Below the pieces are notes generated by a model. The model did not search any database. It had not been told where the DNA came from and worked only from the letters and a program-made list of their open reading frames with translations. Positions 1-8,640 of a stretch of 64,000 nucleotides of DNA are shown here, piece after piece; within the stretch, counting starts at the first letter, position 1; each line of letters begins with the position of its first letter. The position numbers and the translations under genes were made by a program. This DNA is from Scandinavium sp002470465 (GTDB lineage Bacteria; Pseudomonadota; Gammaproteobacteria; Enterobacterales; Enterobacteriaceae): positions 124,001-188,000 of the forward strand of contig NZ_JBFLVD010000005.1 of assembly GCF_040750395.1 (NCBI RefSeq). Reading direction: 5' to 3'.

Positions 1-201
1 GCCGAAACCTGGGCGCTGGCTGATTACTGGGGACATCTCGAGCTGGTGCGAAGCGAAACCCTTACCTGCTATAACGGCATCAAGGGTGACGGCTGTGGGC
101 ACTGTGCCGCCTGTACCCTGCGCGCCAATGGCCTGAATCACTATCTGGCAGACAAAGCTGGCGTGATGGCAGCCATGAAGGCGAAAACGGGTCTGAAATA
201 A
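1..201 (+). CDS. queC: 7-cyano-7-deazaguanine synthase, C-terminal part
   Basis: Only the last 66 codons are in the window; the gene begins upstream of base 1. QueC makes preQ0 from 7-carboxy-7-deazaguanine, ammonia and ATP in the cytoplasm, on the way to queuosine in tRNA. The visible part carries the family's zinc-binding cysteine cluster, spaced C-x8-C-x2-C-x2-C (window codons 23, 32, 35 and 38, around GCGHCAAC). The frame is open from base 1 to the TAA at 199-201. A GC-rich hairpin follows directly. It converges with fadM. Two further queuosine genes, tgt and queA, lie 42 kb away in this window. Confidence 0.93.
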   Translation, partial: AETWALADYWGHLELVRSETLTCYNGIKGDGCGHCAACTLRANGLNHYLADKAGVMAAMKAKTGLK

Positions 202-207
202 CCCATC

Positions 208-238
208 ATCCCCGGCGGTAAAAATGCCAGCCGGGGAT
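208..238 (+). terminator. hairpin after queC
   Basis: ATCCCCGGC and GCCGGGGAT form a perfect 9-bp stem with a 13-base loop, 6 bases after the queC stop codon and between the convergent queC and fadM genes. No long T run follows on either strand, so its termination strength is uncertain. Confidence 0.5.
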
Positions 239-250
239 TATCTCGACGAA

Positions 251-649
251 TTACCCCACCATTGCTTCCAGATGTTCGCGAAGCTCACCTTCCAGCGCCA
301 GCGCCTTTTGCGTTTTCAGATCGATGCAAACAAACGTGATTTGTGCGTCTGCCACCACTTCGCCCTCAGGCTCCAGGGTCACGACCTGGCTCAACACGCC
401 GCTTTTACCGTTTAGCTGCTGCACCTTGCTGGTGACGGTGAGCAAATCGCCCAGCACCGCCGGGCGGCGATAGTTGATGTTGATATTCACCACCACAAAC
501 GCGATGTTGTGCTTCGTCATCCACTGGAATCCGGAGCTGTTTTCCAGCCCGTCCCAGCGGGCTTCTTCTAAAAACTCCAGATAGCGGGCGTTATTGACGT
601 GCTGGTAGACATCGAGGTGATATCCGCGAACTTTGATTTGAGTCTGCAT
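251..649 (-). CDS. fadM: long-chain acyl-CoA thioesterase III (FadM/YbaW)
   Basis: A 132-residue single hotdog-fold thioesterase, the same length as E. coli FadM (YbaW). It hydrolyses long-chain acyl-CoAs, including unsaturated by-products of beta-oxidation, in the cytoplasm. The N-terminus has the 4-hydroxybenzoyl-CoA-thioesterase-like active-site pattern: Asp13, His17 and Asn19 within YHLDVYQHVNNARYLEF. The start at 649 is the first Met and begins the conserved MQTQIKVRGYH. The gene stands alone on the minus strand, about 100 bp downstream of ybaV. FadR is known to repress fadM in E. coli, and a FadR-like operator lies about 45 bp upstream of the start here. Confidence 0.95.
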   Translation of the reverse strand: MQTQIKVRGYHLDVYQHVNNARYLEFLEEARWDGLENSSGFQWMTKHNIAFVVVNININYRRPAVLGDLLTVTSKVQQLNGKSGVLSQVVTLEPEGEVVADAQITFVCIDLKTQKALALEGELREHLEAMVG

Positions 650-689
650 AGCGCAATAGCCTTTCTTATTAATAGAGTCAGAGGTCGCA

Positions 690-706
690 CACTGGTACGA
701 CCTCTT
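690..706. promoter_or_regulatory. candidate FadR operator of fadM
   Basis: ACTGGTACGACC aligned with the FadR consensus AACTGGTCNGACCAGTT matches 12 of the 16 specified bases. It lies about 45 bp before the fadM start and inside a larger perfect dyad (GAGGTCG at 681-687, CGACCTC at 698-704). FadR control of fadM is established in E. coli; this site is inferred by eye. Confidence 0.5.
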
Positions 707-748
707 TAGTCTGGCATTTTTTTACAACTGTGCAACCTTTTGCCGGGG

Positions 749-1123
749 TCAGAGCATCAGATGCGAAAGATTTCTTTCAACCAGGGCGCCTCCCATCCCC
801 GGTACCTGACGCAAATCATCGATACTTTTAAAAGGGCCGAACTCCTCACGGTAGCTGATAATAGCCTGGGCTTTTTTGAGCCCGACGCCGTTCATCACGC
901 GGGCAAGCTCTTCAGCGCTGCCGGTATTAATGCTGACCTTATCGCCGTTGCCCCGATCGTTTTTGGTGGATGCAGCACTTTTCTCAGTTCCGGGGGACAT
1001 TGTCGCCGCGGCTTTGACATCTGGCGGCGCTTTTCCCGTGGCGGTGGCCGCAAGGGTCTGCGAGCTGAAACCTGAGCCGATAAGCATTAAGACGAAGAGT
1101 AGCGTTTTGATTCCTGTTTTCAT
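749..1123 (-). CDS. ybaV: ComEA-family helix-hairpin-helix protein YbaV
   Basis: A 124-residue protein with an N-terminal signal peptide (residues 1-25, ending SSQTLA), a low-complexity Ala/Lys/Thr linker (about 26-62) and a C-terminal tandem helix-hairpin-helix domain (about 63-124, with NGVGLKKAQAI and VPGMGGALVERN). This is the layout of ComEA-type DNA-binding proteins, which bind double-stranded DNA non-specifically in the periplasm of competent bacteria. The role of YbaV in enterobacteria is not established as far as I know. It follows ppiD on the same strand with a 147-bp gap that holds the ppiD terminator. Confidence 0.9.
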   Translation of the reverse strand: MKTGIKTLLFVLMLIGSGFSSQTLAATATGKAPPDVKAAATMSPGTEKSAASTKNDRGNGDKVSINTGSAEELARVMNGVGLKKAQAIISYREEFGPFKSIDDLRQVPGMGGALVERNLSHLML

Positions 1124-1205
1124 GCTGTTATCTCCTTGTTTGTTGACAGCGAGGTCACCATAACCGGACAGCGAAAACAGCGCTAAGGGCAGATTTCAAA
1201 AATGG

Positions 1206-1230
1206 AAAAGGCCGCGAAAGCGGCCTTTTG
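1206..1230 (-). terminator. terminator of ppiD
   Basis: On the minus strand, AAAAGGCCGC-TTT-CGCGGCCTTTT forms a near-perfect stem-loop whose arm ends in a T run, about 40 bases after the ppiD stop codon. Confidence 0.75.
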
Positions 1231-1270
1231 TTATTGCAGTTCGTTACGAAAATCTGCGAGCGTGCCCGAA

Positions 1271-3145
1271 TTATTGCTGCTGTTCGGCAATGTCACCCAG
1301 CTTGATTTTCGCTTCTTTGCGCAGGTTCGCCATCAGTGCTTCAAAGGCCACCTGAGCATTGTTCTGAGTGATGCCCTGCACCATCGCTTTTTTCTGCTCT
1401 TCCGGCATGGTGCCATCTTTCACTTCATCCAGCGAAACCAGAACCACGTTACCTCGCATGTCAGAGCCAACGCCATAGCTTGCCTTATCCTTCTGCGGTA
1501 ACGGCAGCGTGAACGCAGTCTGGCTCAGCGGATCCTGACCGGTACGGCTCAGCGTTTTTGCTGTACTGAAGCTCAGGTTAGCGGCTTTCATGGCCTCATC
1601 GCCTTTGCCCGCTTTCAGGTCGGCCAGCAGCTTCTCAGCCGTCAGGTTAGCCTGCTGCGTTGCTTTGGTGTGCTTCACGATATCCGTGACCTGATCCTTC
1701 ACCTCAGCCAGAGGCTTAACGGCTTCTGCTTTATGCTCGCTAACGCGCAGAACAAACGCACGGTCACCGTCGACGGTGATGATGTCGGAGTTACTGCCAG
1801 GCGTGCCGTTTTCACCTACCAGGCCACCGTTGAAGATAGCATCAGAAACGGGTTTGAAGTTCAGCTCCGCCGGGAGATTATCATGACCAAACCAGCCGGT
1901 TTCGATCGCTTTGATACCGGATGCCTGCTCGGCGCCCGCCAGGGATTCGTTATCGTTGCTGGCCGCATCGCTGACTTTCTGCTGCATCGCGTAGTAGGCA
2001 TCAAGCGCTTTTTCCTGCTTCACTTTCGCCGCGATTTCATCACGCACTTCTGCCAGCGGTTTCACCTTCGCAGGCACCACGTCATCAAGACGGGCAACCA
2101 GGAAACCCACGCTGGATTTGATCACACCAGACAGCTGACCTTTCTCTTTCAGACCGGCATTTTTCAGCTCGTCCGGCGTGGTAGAGGCTTCCAGCCAGCC
2201 CATGTCGCCACCGTTTTTGGCGGAGATGATATCGGTGGATTTTGCCTTCGCAACGTCAGCAAAATTCGCCCCTTTGTTGATGTCATCCAGCGCAGCTTTC
2301 GCATCGGATTCCGTTTTGGTCTGTATGACGCTGTAGCGCACGCGCTGTGGCTGGGTGAACTGATCCTGATGCTGATCGTACCAGGACTGAATATCCGCGT
2401 CAGAGGCCGTTTCCTGCAGGCTGGCAGCATCCAGTTTGATGTAGCTGACGCGGAACTGCTCCGGTGCGACAAACTGGTTTTTATGCTGCTCGTAGTAGCT
2501 GGTAATTTCCTGATCGCTGACCTGCTGCTTCGCTGCCAGCGCATTTACATCAATCGTGGCTTCACGGACGACACGCTGCTGAGAAACAAGAGCCGCCAGC
2601 TGGTCAGTTTCGCCGGGTAGCATGAATTCAGAGCCAACAATGGCGTTGATCAGTTGCTGGGTCACCAGCTGGTTACGCAGCGCCTGCGCATACTGATCGG
2701 TGGTCATGCCCATCTGGCCGACGATCCCGCTGAAGCGCTGGTTGTCGAATTTGCCGTTAGACTGGAAAGCCTGAGTCTGGAAAATCGCCTGCTTCACCTG
2801 ATCGTCGCTGATGCCGAGATTCAGATGTCTGGCGTACTGGTCGAGGAGCGATTCATCAATCAGGCGGTTGAGCACCTGCTGACGCATCGTTTTCATATAA
2901 TTTTCGTTAGAAGCCAGCTCGGAGAACCGATCGCCTAACTGCTGCTGCATGCGATTTCTTTCGCTGGCAACGGCATTCTCATACTGTGCGCGACCAATTT
3001 CCTGGCCATTCACTTTTGCGGCATATTCTTTGTTACCGCCAATCAGGTAGCTACTCACGCCGGTCAAAATGAACGACACGATAATGATACCGAAAATAAT
3101 CTTGAGCACGACGCTATTGGCTGCCGTACGTAAGGAGTCCATCAT
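1271..3145 (-). CDS. ppiD: periplasmic chaperone / peptidyl-prolyl isomerase-like protein PpiD
   Basis: PpiD is an inner-membrane-anchored chaperone that associates with SecYEG and helps newly exported proteins fold in the periplasm. The protein has 624 residues: a short cytoplasmic segment, one transmembrane helix (about 12-34), a SurA-N-like chaperone domain, a parvulin-like domain near residues 265-355 (SAKNGGDMGWLE, GQLSGVIKSSVGF) and a C-terminal chaperone region. The reading frame is open 14 codons further upstream, but the start at MMDSLRTAANS (3145) matches the family and places the Lys/Arg-flanked helix correctly. It lies downstream of hupB and lon on the same strand, and it has its own terminator at 1206-1230. 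Confidence 0.96.
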   Translation of the reverse strand: MMDSLRTAANSVVLKIIFGIIIVSFILTGVSSYLIGGNKEYAAKVNGQEIGRAQYENAVASERNRMQQQLGDRFSELASNENYMKTMRQQVLNRLIDESLLDQYARHLNLGISDDQVKQAIFQTQAFQSNGKFDNQRFSGIVGQMGMTTDQYAQALRNQLVTQQLINAIVGSEFMLPGETDQLAALVSQQRVVREATIDVNALAAKQQVSDQEITSYYEQHKNQFVAPEQFRVSYIKLDAASLQETASDADIQSWYDQHQDQFTQPQRVRYSVIQTKTESDAKAALDDINKGANFADVAKAKSTDIISAKNGGDMGWLEASTTPDELKNAGLKEKGQLSGVIKSSVGFLVARLDDVVPAKVKPLAEVRDEIAAKVKQEKALDAYYAMQQKVSDAASNDNESLAGAEQASGIKAIETGWFGHDNLPAELNFKPVSDAIFNGGLVGENGTPGSNSDIITVDGDRAFVLRVSEHKAEAVKPLAEVKDQVTDIVKHTKATQQANLTAEKLLADLKAGKGDEAMKAANLSFSTAKTLSRTGQDPLSQTAFTLPLPQKDKASYGVGSDMRGNVVLVSLDEVKDGTMPEEQKKAMVQGITQNNAQVAFEALMANLRKEAKIKLGDIAEQQQ

Positions 3146-3294
3146 GGTGTAACAACGCTCCGCTGTAGGTGACTTTAAACCTTGCACAGCATAGCACGAG
3201 AGCGGCTGCGCACGATGACGTATTTTGGCAAGAAACGAGGGGTATTGTCAGCCTGAAAGTCGCCTGAAGCCGCTGAAAATCAGACTAAACAAAT

Positions 3295-3321
3295 AAAAAA
3301 GGCACATCTGATGATGCGCCC
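3295..3321 (-). terminator. terminator of hupB
   Basis: On the minus strand GGCGCATC-ATCA-GATGTGCC is followed by TTTTTT. The stem is complete with one G-U pair. It lies 36 bases past the hupB stop codon. Confidence 0.85.
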
Positions 3322-3356
3322 TTGTACTTTATCACGTTCCCGGGGAGGGAAAGCGA

Positions 3357-3629
3357 TCAGTTTACCGCGTCTTTCAGTGCCTTACCTGCACGGAAACCCG
3401 GAACTTTAGCAGCAGCAATGGTGATCTCTTTACCGGTTTGCGGGTTGCGACCAGTACGGGCAGCACGCTCTTTAACAGCAAAAGTACCAAAACCTACCAG
3501 CGCAACGTCATCCCCAGCCTGCAGAGACTCAGTAACGGAAGCGATCAAAGCATCTAACGCACGGCCAGCAGCAGCTTTAGAAATATCCGCACCTGCAGCA
3601 ATTTTGTCAATCAGTTGAGATTTGTTCAC
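3357..3629 (-). CDS. hupB: nucleoid protein HU, beta subunit
   Basis: A 90-residue histone-like HU subunit. It binds and bends DNA non-specifically as a homodimer or as a heterodimer with HU-alpha and compacts the nucleoid. The sequence shows the family hallmarks: the N-terminal helical dimerisation part (MNKSQLIDKIA), and the beta-arm signature around GFGTFAVKERAARTGRNPQTG with the conserved Pro that intercalates into DNA. It sits between lon and ppiD on the same strand, as in E. coli, with a strong terminator behind it. Sequence agreement with E. coli HupB is almost complete. Confidence 0.98.
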   Translation of the reverse strand: MNKSQLIDKIAAGADISKAAAGRALDALIASVTESLQAGDDVALVGFGTFAVKERAARTGRNPQTGKEITIAAAKVPGFRAGKALKDAVN

Positions 3630-3770
3630 TGTTCTCTTCCTCTCTTTATAATTTATATCGCACTGGAATCCTTCGCAGCACGACGGCGCAGCAGTTATAT
3701 CAGGAGTGTCATGCCCTTACAACACCCGTTGCCTATGACATACCCAACCAGCAATCTAAATTAGCTATAC

Positions 3771-3808
3771 AAAAAAAGGCTGGCAAGTGCGAAATCACTT
3801 CCCAGCCC
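3771..3808 (-). terminator. terminator of lon
   Basis: On the minus strand GGCTGGGAAGTG and CACTTGCCAGCC pair with one mismatch around an ATTTCG loop and run into seven T. It begins about 30 bases after the lon stop codon. Confidence 0.85.
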
Positions 3809-3839
3809 CGTTTTTATTAACGCTCTTTGCGCGAAGTCA

Positions 3840-6194
3840 CTATTTTGCGCTTACAACCTGCATGCCGTAAGGAGCATTTTGCAGTGCAAGGGCAAGAACC
3901 TCTTCAATGCGCTTGACCGGATGGATATCCAGATCGGCAATCACGTTATCCGGAATCTCTTCCAGATCGCGTTTGTTTTCATCCGGAATCAGAACAGTCT
4001 TAATGCCACCGCGGTGTGCCGCCAGCAGTTTTTCCTTCAGACCGCCGATCGGCAGAACCTGACCGCGCAGCGTGATTTCACCAGTCATGGCAACATCGGC
4101 TCTCACCGGGTTACCCGTCAGGCATGAAACCAGCGCGGTACACATAGCAATACCCGCACTCGGACCGTCTTTCGGCGTTGCGCCTTCCGGCACGTGAACG
4201 TGGATGTCGCGTTTTTCGTAGAAGTCGCCGTTGATGCCGAGCTTCTCTGCACGCGCGCGAACGACGGTCAGCGCCGCCTGGATGGATTCCTGCATCACTT
4301 CGCCAAGGGAGCCGGTATAAGTCAGCTTACCTTTGCCCGGCACGCATGCTGTTTCGATGGTCAGCAGATCGCCGCCCACTTCGGTCCACGCGAGGCCCGT
4401 TACCTGACCGACACGGTTTTCATCATCCGCACGACCATAGTCGAAGCGCTGCACGCCAAGGTAATCATGCAGGTTGTCACCGTCGATGGTGATGTGCTTG
4501 AGCGTCTTATCCAGCAGCAGCTGTTTCACCGCTTTACGGCACAGTTTGGAGATTTCACGCTCCAGGCTACGCACGCCCGCTTCACGGGTGTAGTAACGAA
4601 TGATGCCGATGATTGCGCTGTCTTCAACCGTGATTTCGCCTTTTTTCAGGGCGTTACGCTCAATCTGTTTTGGCAACAGGTGACGTTTCGCGATGTTCAG
4701 CTTTTCATCTTCGGTATAGCCGGAGAGGCGAATCACTTCCATACGATCCAGCAGCGGCGCCGGAATATTCATGGAGTTAGAGGTCGCCACAAACATCACA
4801 TCGCTGAGATCGTAATCGACTTCCAGATAGTGATCGCTGAACGCCACGTTCTGTTCTGGATCAAGCACTTCCAGCAGCGCAGATGCCGGGTCGCCGCGCA
4901 TGTCCGAAGACATTTTGTCGATTTCATCCAGCAGGAACAGCGGGTTTTTAACGCCCACTTTCGCCATTTTCTGAATCAGCTTGCCCGGCATGGAACCGAT
5001 ATAAGTACGGCGGTGACCACGAATTTCCGCTTCGTCACGCACGCCGCCCAGCGCCATACGAATGTACTTACGCCCTGTTGCTTTGGCGATGGACTGGCCC
5101 AGAGAGGTTTTACCCACGCCAGGAGGCCCAACCAGGCACAGAATTGGCCCTTTAAGCTTGTTAACGCGGCTCTGGACTGCGAGATACTCAAGGATGCGAT
5201 CTTTCACGCGTTCCAGACCGTAGTGGTCGGTATCAAGGATCTCCTGCGCCTGGCGCAGATCCTTTTTAACTTTACTGCGCGCGTTCCACGGAACCTGAAC
5301 CATCCAGTCGATATAGCCGCGCACGACGGTCGCTTCTGCGGACATAGGCGACATCATTTTCAGCTTCTGAAGCTCGGCTTCCGCCTTCTCTTTTGCCTCT
5401 TTCGGCATCTTAGCGGCGTCGATTTTACGCTTCAGCGCTTCGTTTTCGTCCGGCGCATCGTCCATCTCACCGAGCTCTTTCTGAATGGCTTTCATTTGCT
5501 CGTTCAGATAGTACTCGCGCTGAGATTTTTCCATCTGTTTTTTGACGCGATTACGGATACGTTTCTCAACCTGCAGCAGGTCAATTTCCGATTCCATCAT
5601 CGCCATCAGGTATTCCAGACGCTCGTTGATGTCAGACATTTCCAGTACAGACTGCTTGTCCGACAGCTTAAGCGGCATGTGTGCAGCAATGGTGTCTGCC
5701 AGACGAGCTGGATCGTCGATGCTGTTCAGCGACGTCAGCACTTCCGGTGGGATTTTCTTGTTCAGCTTGATATAGCCTTCAAACTGGCTAATCGCCGTGC
5801 GCACCAGCACTTCCTGCTCGCGCTCTTCGATATCCGGCGAATCAAGGTATTCAGCCTTCGCCGAGAAATGCTCGCCGTTGTCTGACAATGCGGAAATGCG
5901 CGCACGCTGAAGGCCTTCGACCAACACTTTTACGGTGCCGTCAGGCAGTTTCAGCATCTGCAAAATAGAGGCCACGGTCCCGACGGTGAAAAGATCGTTT
6001 ACACCCGGCTCATCCGTTGACGCGTCTTTCTGAGCAACCAGCATGATTTTTTTATCATGGTCCATGGCAGCTTCGAGACAACGGATAGATTTTTCCCGCC
6101 CTACAAATAAGGGAATGACCATGTGCGGATAAACCACCACATCGCGCAACGGCAATACGGGGATTTCAATGCGTTCAGAACGCTCAGGATTCAT
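3840..6194 (-). CDS. lon: ATP-dependent protease Lon
   Basis: A 784-residue homohexameric AAA+ serine protease. It degrades misfolded proteins and regulators such as SulA and RcsA in the cytoplasm. Domains in order: N-terminal substrate-binding LON domain (1 to about 300, with coiled-coil ELGEMDDAPDENEALKRK), AAA+ module with Walker A GPPGVGKT (about 356-363) and Walker B LFLLDEIDKM, and the C-terminal protease domain with the Ser of PKDGPSAGIAM (about 679) and the Lys of GGLKEKLLAA (about 722). The open frame runs 36 codons further upstream, but MNPERSERIEIPVLPL is the conserved start, is preceded by an AGAGAG ribosome-binding site, and lies downstream of a sigma-32 promoter that falls inside the extension. 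Confidence 0.98.
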   Translation of the reverse strand: MNPERSERIEIPVLPLRDVVVYPHMVIPLFVGREKSIRCLEAAMDHDKKIMLVAQKDASTDEPGVNDLFTVGTVASILQMLKLPDGTVKVLVEGLQRARISALSDNGEHFSAKAEYLDSPDIEEREQEVLVRTAISQFEGYIKLNKKIPPEVLTSLNSIDDPARLADTIAAHMPLKLSDKQSVLEMSDINERLEYLMAMMESEIDLLQVEKRIRNRVKKQMEKSQREYYLNEQMKAIQKELGEMDDAPDENEALKRKIDAAKMPKEAKEKAEAELQKLKMMSPMSAEATVVRGYIDWMVQVPWNARSKVKKDLRQAQEILDTDHYGLERVKDRILEYLAVQSRVNKLKGPILCLVGPPGVGKTSLGQSIAKATGRKYIRMALGGVRDEAEIRGHRRTYIGSMPGKLIQKMAKVGVKNPLFLLDEIDKMSSDMRGDPASALLEVLDPEQNVAFSDHYLEVDYDLSDVMFVATSNSMNIPAPLLDRMEVIRLSGYTEDEKLNIAKRHLLPKQIERNALKKGEITVEDSAIIGIIRYYTREAGVRSLEREISKLCRKAVKQLLLDKTLKHITIDGDNLHDYLGVQRFDYGRADDENRVGQVTGLAWTEVGGDLLTIETACVPGKGKLTYTGSLGEVMQESIQAALTVVRARAEKLGINGDFYEKRDIHVHVPEGATPKDGPSAGIAMCTALVSCLTGNPVRADVAMTGEITLRGQVLPIGGLKEKLLAAHRGGIKTVLIPDENKRDLEEIPDNVIADLDIHPVKRIEEVLALALQNAPYGMQVVSAK

Positions 6195-6273
6195 AGAGCT
6201 CTCTCTTAGTTTAATGTCCGCCAGGGTAGTCAGTGGCGTTACTGTGATGACGCCACCGTTAACATGTAATCCA

Positions 6274-6304
6274 GTATATGGGGATGTTTCCCACACATTC
6301 AACG
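6274..6304 (-). promoter_or_regulatory. sigma-32 heat-shock promoter of lon
   Basis: On the minus strand a -35 GTTGAA (6298-6303) is followed by a -10 CCCCATATA (6275-6283) with a 14-base gap. This matches the sigma-32 consensus and the layout of the E. coli lon promoter. It places transcription start about 75 bp before the MNPER start codon. Confidence 0.8.
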
Positions 6305-6323
6305 GCAGGAATACAGGAAAAGC

Positions 6324-6350
6324 AAAAGGGGGATAAAATATCCCCCTTTT
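6324..6350 (-). terminator. terminator of clpX
   Basis: AAAAGGGGGATA and TATCCCCCTTTT form a perfect hairpin with T tracts on both strands, 27 bases past the clpX stop codon. It separates clpX from the lon promoter. Confidence 0.85.
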
Positions 6351-6377
6351 CGTTAACTAACTGAGTAATTTGGTGAA

Positions 6378-7652
<1,275 letters not shown>

Positions 7653-7759
7653 GAGTCCAAACCTCTTTCTATGTTCTTTGTGCCGCACATGACGACGCAA
7701 ATGCCAGTCTTAACGGAATGCCACCCTTCTACAGTATAGCGGCACTCATCATAGTGGCA

Positions 7760-8383
7760 TTAATTACGATGGGTCAAAATGGAGTCGACCAGTCCGTACT
7801 CCACGGCTTCTGCCGCGGACAGGAAGCGATCGCGCTCCGTATCGCGCTCAATCTGCTCAAGAGAGTGACCCGTGTGATGCGCCATAAGTTCATTCATGCG
7901 CGCTTTAACTTTCAGGATTTCTTTCGCGTGGATCTCAATGTCCGTCGCCTGACCCTGGTAGCCGCCCAGCGGCTGGTGAATCATTACGCGGGAGTTTGGC
8001 AGGCAGAAACGCTTGCCCTTCGCCCCGGCGGTCAGCAGGAATGCGCCCATGGAACAGGCCTGCCCCATACAAATAGTGCTGACGTCTGGCTTGATGAACT
8101 GCATGGTGTCGTAAATCGACATGCCTGCGGTGATCACGCCGCCCGGTGAGTTGATGTACAGGTAAATGTCTTTTTCCGGGTTTTCCGCTTCCAGAAACAG
8201 CATCTGCGCTACGATCAGGTTTGCCATGTGGTCTTCCACCTGGCCGGTCAGAAAGATAACGCGCTCCTTCAGAAGACGAGAATAGATATCAAAAGAACGT
8301 TCGCCGCGTGAGGTCTGTTCGATGACCATTGGCACCAGGGCCATATGGGGTGCAAAGTTATCTCGTTCGCCACTGTATGACAT
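7760..8383 (-). CDS. clpP: ClpXP/ClpAP protease proteolytic subunit ClpP
   Basis: A 207-residue self-compartmentalising serine protease. The first 14 residues (through APHM) are a propeptide removed by self-cleavage. The catalytic triad is visible: Ser111 in GQACSMGAF, His136 in MIHQPLGG, and an Asp near 185. The residue before the catalytic Ser is Cys110, where I recall Ala in E. coli. The open frame extends 43 codons upstream, but MSYSGERDNF at 8383 is the conserved start with AGGAGA 6 bases before it, and the extension contains a sigma-32 promoter. clpX follows, giving the usual clpP-clpX-lon order. Confidence 0.97.
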   Translation of the reverse strand: MSYSGERDNFAPHMALVPMVIEQTSRGERSFDIYSRLLKERVIFLTGQVEDHMANLIVAQMLFLEAENPEKDIYLYINSPGGVITAGMSIYDTMQFIKPDVSTICMGQACSMGAFLLTAGAKGKRFCLPNSRVMIHQPLGGYQGQATDIEIHAKEILKVKARMNELMAHHTGHSLEQIERDTERDRFLSAAEAVEYGLVDSILTHRN

Positions 8384-8474
8384 GTCCGTCTCCTGGATAA
8401 AAAGTGAATATACCTGCTGTACTGATTGTAACCTTGCGGACGGATCATCAGCCAGTCTGTCTGTTGCTTCCCCT

Positions 8475-8504
8475 TTTATGGGGGCGGCAGTGCCCTGTTT
8501 CAAG
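8475..8504 (-). promoter_or_regulatory. sigma-32 heat-shock promoter of clpP
   Basis: On the minus strand CTTGAAA (8498-8504) and CCCCAT (8478-8483) are 14 bases apart, an almost exact sigma-32 consensus. The start codon of clpP is about 95 bp downstream. Heat-shock control of clpP is established in E. coli. Confidence 0.82.
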
Positions 8505-8576
8505 CATAACAATATTTTGCTGTAACGCTAACACCGAAACCGCGTTTTGGCACGCTTCGTCATCTATTACAGCAAT

Positions 8577-8611
8577 AAAAAAACCCGTCACCAGAAGGTA
8601 ACGGGTTTTTC
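8577..8611 (-). terminator. terminator of tig
   Basis: On the minus strand AAACCCGTTACC and GGTGACGGGTTTTTTT pair around a TTCT loop. It begins about 30 bases past the tig stop codon. Confidence 0.85.
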
Positions 8612-8640
8612 GCTCAAACTTTAAACGGCAAAGGCGTTAA

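Noticed and set aside
4194..5885. Plus-strand open frame of 563 codons inside lon
   Set aside because: It lies wholly opposite lon, gives a His/Phe/Arg/Gln-rich product typical of antisense reading of a conserved gene, and has no ribosome-binding site or recognisable domain.
8384..8512. N-terminal extension of clpP
   Set aside because: In frame, but it contains the sigma-32 promoter, and MSYSGERDNF with a good ribosome-binding site is the conserved start. The same reasoning removes the extension of lon at 6195-6302.
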